The notes: generated from the sequence alone by a model not told the origin. Shown: positions 1 to 8,030, numbered from the stretch's first letter. The stretch is DNA of 64,000 nucleotides from Microbacterium aoyamense (GCF_023155855.1 NZ_JAKNUT010000001.1:1240001-1304000), one strand, 5' to 3'. Made by a program: numbers and translations.

Positions 1-217
1 TCGCGTACGACGGGTTGTTGAGGAAGTCGCTGTTCGACTTGAACGAGTTGATGACCATCCAGAACAGCGGGTACGCGAACACGACGACGAGGACGACCAC
101 CGTGAGCCACGTCGGGATGCGGCGCAGCACACGCATGACCGCCTGGCCCGGCGTGCGGCGATGCGGTTCGAAGCGTCGAGGGGTCGAGACGGCTGTGGTG
201 TCGAGAGTGGAAGTCAT
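1..217 (-). CDS. Carbohydrate ABC transporter permease, MalG type (partial, N-terminus only)
   Basis: The gene runs off the left edge; only the first 72 codons are present. The start is the ATG at 217-215. The translated N-terminus has a short basic cytoplasmic segment, then a hydrophobic helix (about residues 40-58, TVVVLVVVFAYPLFWM) followed by NSFKS, which is the usual opening of CUT1 MalG-like inner-membrane permeases. It lies 12 nt downstream of the MalF-like permease gene in the same orientation, so it should be the second permease of the same importer. The ATPase is not encoded nearby; many actinobacterial CUT1 importers share one MsiK-type ATPase encoded elsewhere (family knowledge). 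Substrate cannot be read from this fragment. Confidence 0.85.
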   Translation of the reverse strand, partial: MTSTLDTTAVSTPRRFEPHRRTPGQAVMRVLRRIPTWLTVVVLVVVFAYPLFWMVINSFKSNSDFLNNPSYA

Positions 218-229
218 TGCCGGAGCCCC

Positions 230-1111
230 TTAGACCGTGTTGTCGCGTCGTGAAGAGCGGAAGATGAGCAGCGTGACGATGAGGCACATGACGGTCAGCA
301 GGAGGGCGATCGTCGAGCCGTAGCCGAAGTCGCTGAACTGGAACGCCGTGCGGTACATGTAGATCGTCAGCGGGGTGGTCTGGTTGCCGGGACCGCCGCC
401 CGTGAGGGCGAACACCGAGTCGAAGACCTTGATCGTGCCGTTGATGCTGAAGATGAACGAGGCGAAGAGGATCGGCAGCGACATCGGCAGGATGATGTGA
501 CGGAAGAGCTTGAAGGTCTTCGCGCCGTCGATCCGCGCGGACTCGATGATGTCGTCGGGGATGTCCAGGAGTCCCGAGAAGATCAGGACGCCGTAGAAGC
601 CGACCGAGCGCCAGACGTCCATGATGATGATGACGATGAAGGCGGTGCCGCCGGCGCCGAGCCAGTCGACGGGGGCGATGCCGACGTTGACGAGCAGCTC
701 GTTGACGAGTCCGTCGCTCGGTGCCGACTGGAAGAGCTTCTGGTACAGGAGCGAGATGGCGACGGTCGGCAGCACGACGGGGAAGAACACGAGCGTGCGC
801 ACGAGCACCGAGGACTTGCGGAGCACGAACTGGTACAGGAGCGCGAGGCCGTAGCCGACGACCACCTGGAAGAGCGTCACGATCAGGGCGTACTTGATCG
901 TGAACCAGAACGCGTCGGCGACGTACGGATCGCTGAAGAGCCGCTCGAAGTTCTCGACGCCGTTGAACTCGAAGCCGGTGAGGATGCTGCCGGTGAAGAA
1001 CGTCAGGCCGAACGACCAGACGACGGGCGCGAGGATGATGAGCGTGTAGACGAGCAGTGCCGGCGTGAGCAGCAGCATGATCGCCTTGCGGTCGCCGAGG
1101 ACGGACTTCAT
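230..1111 (-). CDS. Sugar ABC transporter permease, MalF/UgpA type
   Basis: This 293-residue membrane protein is a CUT1-family permease for sugar uptake. About six hydrophobic segments are visible, beginning with IMLLLTPALLVYTLIILAPVVW near residue 12. The cytoplasmic EAA loop that contacts the ATPase is clear (ESARIDGAKTFKLFRHIILP, around residue 185). A longer in-frame reading exists upstream, but it overlaps the intercistronic hairpin and is compositionally poor. The ATG at 1111 opens directly onto the conserved N-terminus (MKSVLGDRKAIMLLL). The gene sits between the substrate-binding protein and the MalG-like permease, and all three are probably one transcript. Confidence 0.93.
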   Translation of the reverse strand: MKSVLGDRKAIMLLLTPALLVYTLIILAPVVWSFGLTFFTGSILTGFEFNGVENFERLFSDPYVADAFWFTIKYALIVTLFQVVVGYGLALLYQFVLRKSSVLVRTLVFFPVVLPTVAISLLYQKLFQSAPSDGLVNELLVNVGIAPVDWLGAGGTAFIVIIIMDVWRSVGFYGVLIFSGLLDIPDDIIESARIDGAKTFKLFRHIILPMSLPILFASFIFSINGTIKVFDSVFALTGGGPGNQTTPLTIYMYRTAFQFSDFGYGSTIALLLTVMCLIVTLLIFRSSRRDNTV

Positions 1112-1153
1112 TGTGGCGGCCTTTCGGTGCGAAGTGGGGCGGGTACAGGATGA

Positions 1154-1190
1154 CGCCCCGGTGCGTCTGTCGTCCAGACGCACCGGGGCG
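1154..1190 (-). terminator. Intercistronic stem-loop between binding-protein and permease genes
   Basis: A perfect 15-bp inverted repeat (arms 1154-1168 and 1176-1190, 7-nt loop) lies just after the stop of the binding-protein gene and about 40 nt before the permease start. No U-tract follows, so it is probably an mRNA-stabilising or partial-attenuation hairpin. Such hairpins commonly keep binding-protein transcripts in excess over permease transcripts. Confidence 0.75.
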
Positions 1191-1197
1191 CCGTGGA

Positions 1198-2514
1198 TCA
1201 ACCTTCGTCGAGCGCGTCCTGCACGAGGGTCATGAACTCCTCGGCCGAGAGCTGGCCGGTCACCAGCAGCGCCGCGTTGGTCGACGAGATGTTCGACGCC
1301 TTGGCGTTGAACAGCGCCTCGAACCACAGCACGCTGTCGGTCGCGGTCGCGATCTCGTCCGCGATCGCCTGCGAGATCGCGGGGAGCTCGACGGGCTCAT
1401 CGGCGATGAAGCCCGTGATCTGACCCTGCTTGAGCGCCTCGTTGCCGTAGTTGGCCGTGATGCACTCGAGCCATGCGCCCACGTTGTTGTCGGCCGCGTA
1501 GGTCTTGGCGTTGAAGGTCGCGGGCAGGCCGACGTTCGAGGGGTACTCGTCGATCGAGCCGGCGCCGCCTTCGACGGCCGGGAACTTCATGAAGCCGACG
1601 TTGTCGGCACCGATCTGGTTGCCGTCGCCGTTGATGTTGCCCAGCAGCCAGCTGCCCATGTAGATCATCGCGGCGTTGCCCGTGAAGAACTCGTTGCTGG
1701 CGGCGTCGTAGTCGAGCGAGGCGACGTTGTCGCCGAAGTAGCCGTCGGCGCCGAGGTCGGCGATCGCCTGCGCGGCCGCGACGTAGTCGGGGTCGGTCAG
1801 CTTGGCTTCGCCGTCGGCGACCTTCTGCAGCGCGTCGGGGCCGAGCGAGCGGAAGAGGTAGCCGCTCACGAGACGCGTCAGGGGCCAGCCCTGCTCACCG
1901 GATGCCGCGAACGGCGTGAGGCCGGCGGCCTTCGCTTCGCCGGCGACCGTCAGCAGGTCGTCCCACGTCTCGGGGACATCCCAGCCGTTCTCCTCGAAGA
2001 TCGCCTTGTTGTAGAAGATGCCCTCGATGTTGTACTGGAACGGAAGGAACGTGAAGTCGCCGCCGTAGAGCTTCTCGATCGTCGAGACGGCACCTTCGGC
2101 GACCTTGTCCCGCACGCCGAGCTCGGTGAGCGCCTCGTCGAAGTCGACCAGGTAGCCGGCGTCGGCGAGCTTCGCGCCCTCGGCGGGGTTGCCACCGGCC
2201 GAGAACATGGGCGGCAGGCCGTCCTGCGTTGCGAGCAGCTGGACCTGAGCATCGAGCTCGGCCTGGGGGATCGAGTTGACCTCGAGCGGCGCGGCCTCGT
2301 TCTCGGCCTCGCACGTGCCCGCCGCCAGTGCGTCGAGCACGGGCTGGGTCGTGGTGTTCTCGGCGTTCTTGAGGAACTCGAGCGTCGTCGGGTTCTCGCC
2401 CCCGCCCGAGTCGCCACCCGCCGAGCAGCCGGCGAGCACGAGGACGCTTGCGCCGACGAGAGCCGCGGCGCCGATGAGCGGCTTGCGGAGTCGCCGCCGT
2501 TCTGCTGTGAACAC
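1198..2514 (-). CDS. Extracellular sugar-binding lipoprotein (ABC transporter, family 1)
   Basis: A 438-residue solute-binding protein for the adjacent CUT1 permeases. It has a basic N-terminus, a hydrophobic core and a lipobox ending at Cys30 (VLVLAGC), followed by a Gly/Ser-rich linker. It should therefore be exported and lipid-anchored outside the membrane. The mature part has the fold signatures of family-1 sugar-binding proteins (FLPFQYNIEGIFYNKAIFEENG; AMIYMGSWLLGNI). The start is taken as GTG at 2514 because AAGGAGG lies 5 nt upstream; the ATG at 2516 is in another frame. It is the first gene of the transporter operon and faces the LacI pair across a region with operator-like palindromes. 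The ligand is not predictable; the neighbouring apiose locus is only a hint. Confidence 0.92.
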   Translation of the reverse strand: MFTAERRRLRKPLIGAAALVGASVLVLAGCSAGGDSGGGENPTTLEFLKNAENTTTQPVLDALAAGTCEAENEAAPLEVNSIPQAELDAQVQLLATQDGLPPMFSAGGNPAEGAKLADAGYLVDFDEALTELGVRDKVAEGAVSTIEKLYGGDFTFLPFQYNIEGIFYNKAIFEENGWDVPETWDDLLTVAGEAKAAGLTPFAASGEQGWPLTRLVSGYLFRSLGPDALQKVADGEAKLTDPDYVAAAQAIADLGADGYFGDNVASLDYDAASNEFFTGNAAMIYMGSWLLGNINGDGNQIGADNVGFMKFPAVEGGAGSIDEYPSNVGLPATFNAKTYAADNNVGAWLECITANYGNEALKQGQITGFIADEPVELPAISQAIADEIATATDSVLWFEALFNAKASNISSTNAALLVTGQLSAEEFMTLVQDALDEG

Positions 2515-2540
2515 ATTTCCTCCTTGAAAGTGGCATCTCA

Positions 2541-2560
2541 CTTTTGAGACGTTTCAAAAG
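2541..2560. promoter_or_regulatory. LacI-type operator near the transporter start
   Basis: A 20-bp imperfect palindrome, CTTTTGAGACGTTTCAAAAG, with one mismatched pair and a central CG as in LacI/GalR operators. It lies 27 nt upstream of the binding-protein GTG, where a bound repressor would block transcription. A further half-site-like TTGAAACGT is at about 2600. Confidence 0.7.
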
Positions 2561-2647
2561 GGATCGTAAGTCGGGACGTCGGTGCATGTCAACACCTGAT
2601 TGAAACGTAACAACTTGATAACGCCGAGGTTCCGCGGCGATGATTCT

Positions 2648-2660
2648 TGAAACGTTTTCA
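2648..2660. promoter_or_regulatory. LacI-type operator upstream of the tandem LacI genes
   Basis: TGAAACGTTTTCA is a near-palindrome with central CG, about 30 nt before the TACAGT -10-like hexamer (2691-2696) of the lacI pair. Together with the site at 2541 it frames the divergent intergenic region and suggests autoregulation plus control of the transporter. Confidence 0.65.
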
Positions 2661-2726
2661 CCACGGGATGGCGCGGCATGCGCGCTCGGGTACAGTGACG
2701 TTCAATCGAGGCGAAGGAGTCTGCAC

Positions 2727-3743
2727 ATGGCCAGGGTCGGCATCCGCGACGTCGCCGCGCTCTCGGGCGTCGCGGTGGGGACGGTGTCGAACTACCTCAA
2801 TCACCCGGACCGCGTCTCGGCCGACAAGGCGGAACGAATCCGCTACGCCATCGATTCTCTCGGCTTCGTGCCGAGCAATGCCGGTCGCCAGCTGCGTCTC
2901 GGCGTCAGCAGCGTGATCGGGTACATCGCCCCCGACGTCAGCAATCCTTACTTCGCCGAGATCGCCGAGAGCGTCGAGCGGCGGGCGAGTGAAAGAGGCG
3001 TCACGGTCTTCCTCGCGAACTCGCATCGCAGCGAGGAGCGCGAGAACTCCTACATCCAGGTCTTCGAGCAGCACCGCGTGCAGGGCCTCCTCATGTCCTC
3101 GCACGTCCCGGTCGAAGACCGCCTCGCGCAGGTGCGCAAGCGCGGCACGCCCTCGGTTCTCGTGGGCCAGCGCGCGCGGTCGAGCGATCAGCCCTCGGTC
3201 TCGCTCGACGACATCTCGGGTGGCCGCCAGGCGATGCGTCATCTGCTGGACGTCGGATGCCGCCGCATCGCGTTCGTCGGAGGCCCGCTCGGCATTCCGC
3301 AGGTCGCCGATCGCCTCACGGGTGCGAGCGAGGTCGTGCGCAGCTTCGGTGCCGCGACGCTCGAAGTGATCGACATGCCCGATCGCACGGTCGGCGGCGG
3401 ACGCGAGGTCGGGCGGTCCCTCATGGCACGCCCCGCCGAGTTGCGGCCCGACGGCATCTTCGCCGTGAACGACCTCCTGGCCCTCGGCATCATGCACGAG
3501 CTCGTCCTGGGCGGAACCGTCGTACCGCGCGACATCGCGATCGTCGGGTACGACGACAACGAGTTCGCCGAGGCATCCCTCATCCCGCTGACGAGCGTCC
3601 GCGGACGTCACGCGGGTTTCGGTGTCGCCGTGGTCGACCTGCTCTTCGACGCGATCCAGGGCGTTGCGATCGCCGAGCCGCACCGCATGTTCGAGCCCGA
3701 CCTCGTCGTGCGCGCCAGCACGGAGGGGTTCGGCGGGGCATGA
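2727..3743 (+). CDS. LacI-family transcriptional regulator (first of a coupled pair)
   Basis: A 338-residue LacI/GalR regulator. The N-terminal helix-turn-helix reads IRDVAALSGVAVGTVSNYLN, followed by the hinge region (AGRQLRLG) and a periplasmic-binding-protein-like effector domain ending in EPDLVVRAS. The ATG at 2727 is preceded by GAAGGAG and begins right at the DNA-binding domain; an in-frame start further upstream would add non-homologous residues. It is divergent from the sugar ABC transporter, which it probably represses until a sugar is bound. Its stop overlaps the start of a second LacI gene by 4 nt (ATGA). Confidence 0.93.
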   Translation: MARVGIRDVAALSGVAVGTVSNYLNHPDRVSADKAERIRYAIDSLGFVPSNAGRQLRLGVSSVIGYIAPDVSNPYFAEIAESVERRASERGVTVFLANSHRSEERENSYIQVFEQHRVQGLLMSSHVPVEDRLAQVRKRGTPSVLVGQRARSSDQPSVSLDDISGGRQAMRHLLDVGCRRIAFVGGPLGIPQVADRLTGASEVVRSFGAATLEVIDMPDRTVGGGREVGRSLMARPAELRPDGIFAVNDLLALGIMHELVLGGTVVPRDIAIVGYDDNEFAEASLIPLTSVRGRHAGFGVAVVDLLFDAIQGVAIAEPHRMFEPDLVVRASTEGFGGA

Positions 3744-4741
3744 GCGTGAGCATCCGCGAGGTCGCCGAGCGTGCGGGCGTGTCGGTGGGCACGGTCTCGA
3801 ACGTGCTCAACCACCGCGAGCGCGTGACCCCCGAGTCGGTCGTGCGCGTCAACGCCGCCATCGCCGAGCTCGGCTACGTGCGCAATGACGCCGCACGTCA
3901 GCTTCGGGCCGGCCGCAGCACGACCGTGGGCCTCGTGGTGCTGGACGTGCGGAATCCGTTCTTCACCGAGCTCGCGCGTGGCGCCGAGAGCGAGGCCGAT
4001 CGGCGCGGCCTGTCGATCCTGCTCGCCAACAGCGACGAGAACGTGGCGCGCGAGGCCCGCTACCTCGATCTCTTCGAGCAGCAGCGGGTGCGCGGCATCC
4101 TGATCTCGCCGTACCAGCAGGTCGGCGAGAGACTGCGGCAGATGCGGGAGCGCGGCATCCCCGCCGTGCTCGTCGACCGACGCAGCGAAGACGACCTCTT
4201 CAGCAGCGTCTCGGTCGACGACGAGCGGGGCGGCTACCTCGCCGTGCGTCATCTGCTCGAGACGGGGCGGCGCCGGATCCTCTTCACGGGCGGGCCGATC
4301 GACATGCGGCAGCTCGACGACCGTCGGCGCGGAGCGCGCCGGGCCGTCGACGAGGTGCCCGGAGCATCGCTCGAGATCCTCCCCGCACACGCATCCCAGG
4401 TCGACGACGGGAGCGCCGCCGGCGACGAGATCGCCTCGCGTCCTGTGGCGCACCGACCGGACGCGGTCTTCTGCGCGAACGACCTCGTCGCCCTCGGAGT
4501 GCTGCAGTCGCTCTCGGGCCACCGCATCGAAGTGCCGCGCGACATCGCCCTCATCGGCTTCGACGACATCGACTTCGCCGCCGCTGCGGTCGTGCCCCTG
4601 TCATCCATCCGCCAGCCCGCGCGACTGATGGGTGAGACCGCCCTGCGAATACTGGTCGAAGAGGGCGATGACGCGCAGAAGACGGCGGAGCAGGTCGTCT
4701 TCGAACCCGAGCTCGTCGTCCGCGCGTCGAGCGCACGCTGA
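3740..4741 (+). CDS. LacI-family transcriptional regulator (second of a coupled pair)
   Basis: A 333-residue LacI/GalR regulator that is clearly paralogous to the gene before it. The two share VGTVSN.LNH in the recognition helix, ARQLR.G in the hinge, LFEQ.RV.G and ND L.ALG in the effector domain, and the terminal EPxLVVRAS. Start ATG at 3740 overlaps the upstream stop (ATGA), so translation is coupled and the two proteins would be made in similar amounts. Nearly identical recognition helices suggest the same or overlapping operators. Whether they form heterodimers or sense two ligands cannot be told from sequence. Confidence 0.92.
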   Translation: MSVSIREVAERAGVSVGTVSNVLNHRERVTPESVVRVNAAIAELGYVRNDAARQLRAGRSTTVGLVVLDVRNPFFTELARGAESEADRRGLSILLANSDENVAREARYLDLFEQQRVRGILISPYQQVGERLRQMRERGIPAVLVDRRSEDDLFSSVSVDDERGGYLAVRHLLETGRRRILFTGGPIDMRQLDDRRRGARRAVDEVPGASLEILPAHASQVDDGSAAGDEIASRPVAHRPDAVFCANDLVALGVLQSLSGHRIEVPRDIALIGFDDIDFAAAAVVPLSSIRQPARLMGETALRILVEEGDDAQKTAEQVVFEPELVVRASSAR

Positions 4742-4745
4742 CCCT

Positions 4746-4870
4746 GGCTGGCGCATTCGGTGCTGTCGCGGCGACCACGTGACGGGATGCGCCAACCTGG
4801 CGGCCCAGCGCACCGCTGGGTTGGCGCACTGTGTCGCTGCGCTGCGGATCGACGGCAGAATGCGCCGACC
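4746..4870. repeat. Four-copy inverted-word element (ATGCGCCRACC family)
   Basis: Just after the lacI stop, an 11-13 nt word occurs four times in alternating orientation: GGCTGGCGCATTC (4746-4758), GATGCGCCAACC (4786-4797), GGTTGGCGCAC (4819-4829) and GAATGCGCCGACC (4858-4870). Adjacent copies can pair as stems. The location between converging genes fits a transcription-end or mobile palindromic element. Confidence 0.6.
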
Positions 4871-4903
4871 CGCGAAACCACTCCCTCCTGCGCGCGGAAT
4901 CGA

Positions 4904-5026
4904 GTGGGTTCGGTCGGCCGCGCCGCACTGAGCCGCGGCGCGGCCTCGCGAACCCACGCGATCGTGACGAACCCACGCGATCCGTTCGCAAGAATCGCGT
5001 GGGTTCGCGAGAAGAATGTGGGTTCG
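4904..5026. repeat. Compound GAACCCAC inverted-repeat element, copy A
   Basis: Five copies of the word GAACCCAC(GCGATC) lie between converging genes: reverse at 4904-4912, forward at 4949-4963 and 4968-4982, reverse at 4994-5007 and 5016-5026. Inside the first pair is a perfect 11-bp GC stem (4916-4926 with 4935-4945). The last four copies recur with the same order and spacing at 33722-33799. The element ends about 14 nt before the stop of the next minus-strand gene. Confidence 0.75.
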
Positions 5027-5039
5027 GTGTGCGAGCCGG

Positions 5040-6305
5040 TCAGAACTCCCAGAAGACGGGGCGCTCCTCGAGCCACGCGATGAGGTTGAGCACGAGGAAG
5101 TTCCAGTTCTGGAACCCCTTCGTCATGATCGGCTCGCCCGTGTCGGGGTGGTAGTACTCGTGCAGGCCGCCCGACGTCTCGAGGTCCTGCCCGAACAGCG
5201 CCACCGTCTCGAGCGCGAGAGCCCGAGCATCCTCCGCATAGCCGTACTTGAGCAGACCGCGGAAGACGAGGTAGTTGCTCACGCCCCAGATCGGACCGAG
5301 CCAGTTCGACGGGTTGTTCGAGGCGCGCAGGTTGTACTGCTGCTCGAGCTTCGAGAGCGTGCGCACGCCGAAGTTCGCCCGGAACGTGCGCCGGTCGAGG
5401 TAGCGCTCGCGCATGCGTTCGGCCTGCTCCTGCGTCGCGATCCCCGCCCACATCGGCAGGAAGCTCGACCAGTTGTCGATGCGCAGCAGCACGGACGACC
5501 ACGAGCGAGGCGCTCCCTGGTGCAGCCAGTCCTCGGGATCGATGTCGCGCAGGGCCAGGTCGGCGCTGTAGAACGTGCCGTCGCGCTCGTCCCACAGGTG
5601 CGTGCGCACGGCGTCCGCGAGGTCCTCGGCACGGCCGCGCCAGCGGTTCGCCTCGGGCAGGCGGTCGAGCTCTTCGAGCAGGTAGCCGAAGGCCAGCAGC
5701 TCGCGATAGAGCAGGGAGTTGAGGTAGACGGATGCCGTGCTGCGGTCCGGTCGGTAGTAGACCGACGGGTCGTTGTCGACGCCGATGGCGAAGTCGGTCT
5801 GCCAGTACGCGAGGCCGGTCGCGGCATCCACGTGGCTCTCGAGGTAGCGCTCCAGGAACCGCTCGATCACGGGGAGGTCCTCGCGGATCCACTCCGCGCT
5901 GCCACGGCGGCGAACGAGGAGTGCCGCCTGCTGAGCGATGACGGGCTTGTGCATGTTCTGCGAGAAGCCCGCCGCGCGACTCGGATCGCCGTGCAGCAGG
6001 GGACCTCCGGGCTTGAGCAGGATCGGCATGACGCCGTCCTCGTCGGTGTGCTCGAGGAAGTTGCGGATCGTGCCCTCTTCGAACGCACCGAACAGTCCGG
6101 TTTGGTCGGTGTCGAGCTCGACCTGGCCCATCACGACGCTGATGAACCACGAGTCCCAGTCCCACAACGCCATCGAGTAGTACGGCGAGTCGGGCGAGCT
6201 CGGCACCGTGTACGGATGGCTGAGGATGCCGGACGGCTCGCGCGTCATCTGCTCGGTGTGGGTGCGGACGTGGTCAGCCAGGGCGGCTCGCCACTGCTCG
6301 GTCAT
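5040..6305 (-). CDS. (alpha/alpha)6-barrel glycoside hydrolase, GH63/MGH1-like, last gene of the apiose operon
   Basis: A 421-residue protein with the pattern of clan GH-G-like (alpha/alpha)6 hydrolases (GH63, trehalase-like, mannosylglycerate hydrolase-like). Diagnostic stretches are YSMALWDWDSWF near residue 42, SQNMHKP with a run of helices near 130, NPSNWLGPIWG near 320, and the C-terminal GLHEYYHPDTGEP..MTKGFQNWNF. No signal peptide is present, so it should act in the cytoplasm on an imported glycoside. Its ATG (6305) overlaps the stop of the apionolactonase-like gene by 4 nt, tying it to the apiose operon. By context it may release apiose or a related sugar from a small glycoside. That is inference; known apiosidases belong to other families. 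Confidence 0.8.
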   Translation of the reverse strand: MTEQWRAALADHVRTHTEQMTREPSGILSHPYTVPSSPDSPYYSMALWDWDSWFISVVMGQVELDTDQTGLFGAFEEGTIRNFLEHTDEDGVMPILLKPGGPLLHGDPSRAAGFSQNMHKPVIAQQAALLVRRRGSAEWIREDLPVIERFLERYLESHVDAATGLAYWQTDFAIGVDNDPSVYYRPDRSTASVYLNSLLYRELLAFGYLLEELDRLPEANRWRGRAEDLADAVRTHLWDERDGTFYSADLALRDIDPEDWLHQGAPRSWSSVLLRIDNWSSFLPMWAGIATQEQAERMRERYLDRRTFRANFGVRTLSKLEQQYNLRASNNPSNWLGPIWGVSNYLVFRGLLKYGYAEDARALALETVALFGQDLETSGGLHEYYHPDTGEPIMTKGFQNWNFLVLNLIAWLEERPVFWEF

Positions 6306-8029
6306 GTGGGGTCCTCTTCGGTGATGGTGAGTCGGCGGAAGGATGCCGCTCCGAGCGTCACCGCGATGACCTCGTGAGCGGGCGTCTCGATCGTGAGCTC
6401 GCGCTCGCGGTGATCGAGGTTGGCGGCGAGGAGGACGGTCTCGCCGTTCGTGCGGGCGCCGATCGCCCACACGAGTCCATCGGGGCTGTCGCCCCAGAGA
6501 AGTTCGCCGCCCTCGAGCGGCGCGAGTGCGGCGAGCGCGTCGGCCGCAGGGGTGGAGTGGATGCCGCGCGGGCCCCACTCCTCGAACCACGCGAGCGAGG
6601 ACGTGCCCGGGACGCCGAGCGCCGCGGCGCTCGCGATCGTCCAGGCGGCCAGCTCGGGTGCGGTCTGCCGCTCGTCGACGACGCCCGTGAACTCGGCGCC
6701 GTAGCCCTCGGCGAGATCGGCACGCGTCGGGCCTGGCTGTGGTCCGGTCGCCACGTCGTTGAATCTCGGTCGCAACGTGATCGGGCCGACGTGGACGGGC
6801 GACCCGCCGGCGAGGTCGACGGACTGCAGGGCGACGAGTCGCTGCATCGCGAGCGACTCGACCAGCTGCTCGGTGCCGAGCGCGTGGAAGAGCGGGGTCA
6901 CCGTCACGGTCAACCCGTCGAGGTCGTTCGGAATGCGGTGGCGCTCGCGATTGAGCTCCGTGAAGTGCGATCGCGATCCGCCGACCACCGGGATGTCGAG
7001 ACCCGCCGCCGCGAGGGCCGCGCGCAGGTCGGCGACCGCCTCACGGTCCGACACGTGCCGGGCGTCGCTCACCTGGTGGAACGCCGCGACGCGCACGACG
7101 TCCCGCCCGCCGAGAGCCGCGACGCCGGCGGTGAGCGCGTCGGGGTTCTCCGCGTCGAGCACGAATCGTACATCGAGGGGGAGTCCGCTCGATGCGGAAC
7201 GATCGAGCGCGGCGCGCCAGTTGGGGCTCGCGAGGTCGAGCTCGACGAGGACGTGCGAACCGAGCGGCGCGAACGTCGGAGCGGGATCGGGGGCGGATGC
7301 CGCGCCGAGGGCGACGTGCGGGAACTCCCCACCCGCCTGCAGCGTGATGCCGACGGGCGCGGCATCCATCGCCGTCGACTCGGACGTCCGACGCACCCGG
7401 AGGGACACCATCTGACGCACACGCTCGCCCGCCGCGACGTCGTACGGGAAGGGCAGGTCGAGTGGGCGGGAGTACGTCTTGAACGACGCGTCGGTCCAGT
7501 TGCGCTGGTCCTCCATCTCGAAGGCGTCGCCGTCGAACGTCGTCGAGACCTCGAGGCCACCTGCGAGCCACGTGAGGCCGGCGATGTCGAAGACCGGCTG
7601 ATGCGGGCTGATCGCCCGCGGGAACTCGGTCTGTTCGACGCGGCCGTCCGCGTGCGACACGCGCAGCGGAGCGCCGGCGACGTGCGGGGGATGCAGCACG
7701 ACGAGGCCCGTGCGATTCGTGGCGAACGGATGCTCCGATTCGAGGTCGCAGAGGACGTCGAGTCGGTCGGCCCGCGCCTCGACGCGCACGACGCCGCGGA
7801 AGCTCGAGCCGAGCGCTTCGGAGCGCACGTGCAGCGTCAGTGTCGTCTCGTGCGCGGCGACACGATCCACGACGAGGGGTGCGGTGTCCCAGTTCCGGTC
7901 GCGGACGACGGCACGGATGCTGCGCAGGACGACCCGGCCATCGAACGCGATGTCGGCGAACTCGTCGCCGCGCAGGGCGAGCGACCACGGGCCGCTCGCC
8001 CACGTGCGAGATTCGGTGAACCAGGTCAT
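6302..8029 (-). CDS. apnL: Probable D-apionolactonase (ApnL family)
   Basis: A 575-residue protein of a family often left as hypothetical. An N-terminal beta-rich region (1-210, including HPFATNRTGLVVLHPP and the EFPRAISPHQPVFDI stretch) is followed by a TIM-barrel-like middle (about 230-480, with DVVRVAAFHQVSD and VVGGSRSHFTELNRER) and a small beta C-terminal domain. This three-part layout and length match my recollection of the D-apionate lactonase family, which hydrolyses D-apionolactone to D-apionate. The assignment leans strongly on position directly downstream of an apionate oxidoisomerase and an SDR. It starts 1 nt after the SDR stop and its own stop overlaps the glycosidase start. No signal peptide. 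Confidence 0.65.
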   Translation of the reverse strand: MTWFTESRTWASGPWSLALRGDEFADIAFDGRVVLRSIRAVVRDRNWDTAPLVVDRVAAHETTLTLHVRSEALGSSFRGVVRVEARADRLDVLCDLESEHPFATNRTGLVVLHPPHVAGAPLRVSHADGRVEQTEFPRAISPHQPVFDIAGLTWLAGGLEVSTTFDGDAFEMEDQRNWTDASFKTYSRPLDLPFPYDVAAGERVRQMVSLRVRRTSESTAMDAAPVGITLQAGGEFPHVALGAASAPDPAPTFAPLGSHVLVELDLASPNWRAALDRSASSGLPLDVRFVLDAENPDALTAGVAALGGRDVVRVAAFHQVSDARHVSDREAVADLRAALAAAGLDIPVVGGSRSHFTELNRERHRIPNDLDGLTVTVTPLFHALGTEQLVESLAMQRLVALQSVDLAGGSPVHVGPITLRPRFNDVATGPQPGPTRADLAEGYGAEFTGVVDERQTAPELAAWTIASAAALGVPGTSSLAWFEEWGPRGIHSTPAADALAALAPLEGGELLWGDSPDGLVWAIGARTNGETVLLAANLDHRERELTIETPAHEVIAVTLGAASFRRLTITEEDPT

Positions 8030-8030
8030 A

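Noticed and set aside
2512..2516. ATG at 2516 as start near the binding-protein gene
   Set aside because: It is out of frame with the signal peptide and gives an Arg/Ser-rich shadow; the overlapping GTG at 2514 is the proper start.
1111..2547. Long plus-strand open frame opposite the sugar-binding protein
   Set aside because: Arg/Val/Glu-rich translation with no recognisable motif; it is the antisense shadow of the binding-protein gene, which has a lipobox, family motifs and an ideal ribosome-binding site.
4746..5026. CRISPR array
   Set aside because: The repeats are short, occur in both orientations and lack regular unique spacers; no cas genes are nearby.
5016..6377. 453-codon plus-strand frame opposite the (alpha/alpha)6 glycosidase
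   Set aside because: High GC makes antisense frames long; the minus-strand protein shows conserved glycosidase motifs and operon overlaps, while this frame shows none.
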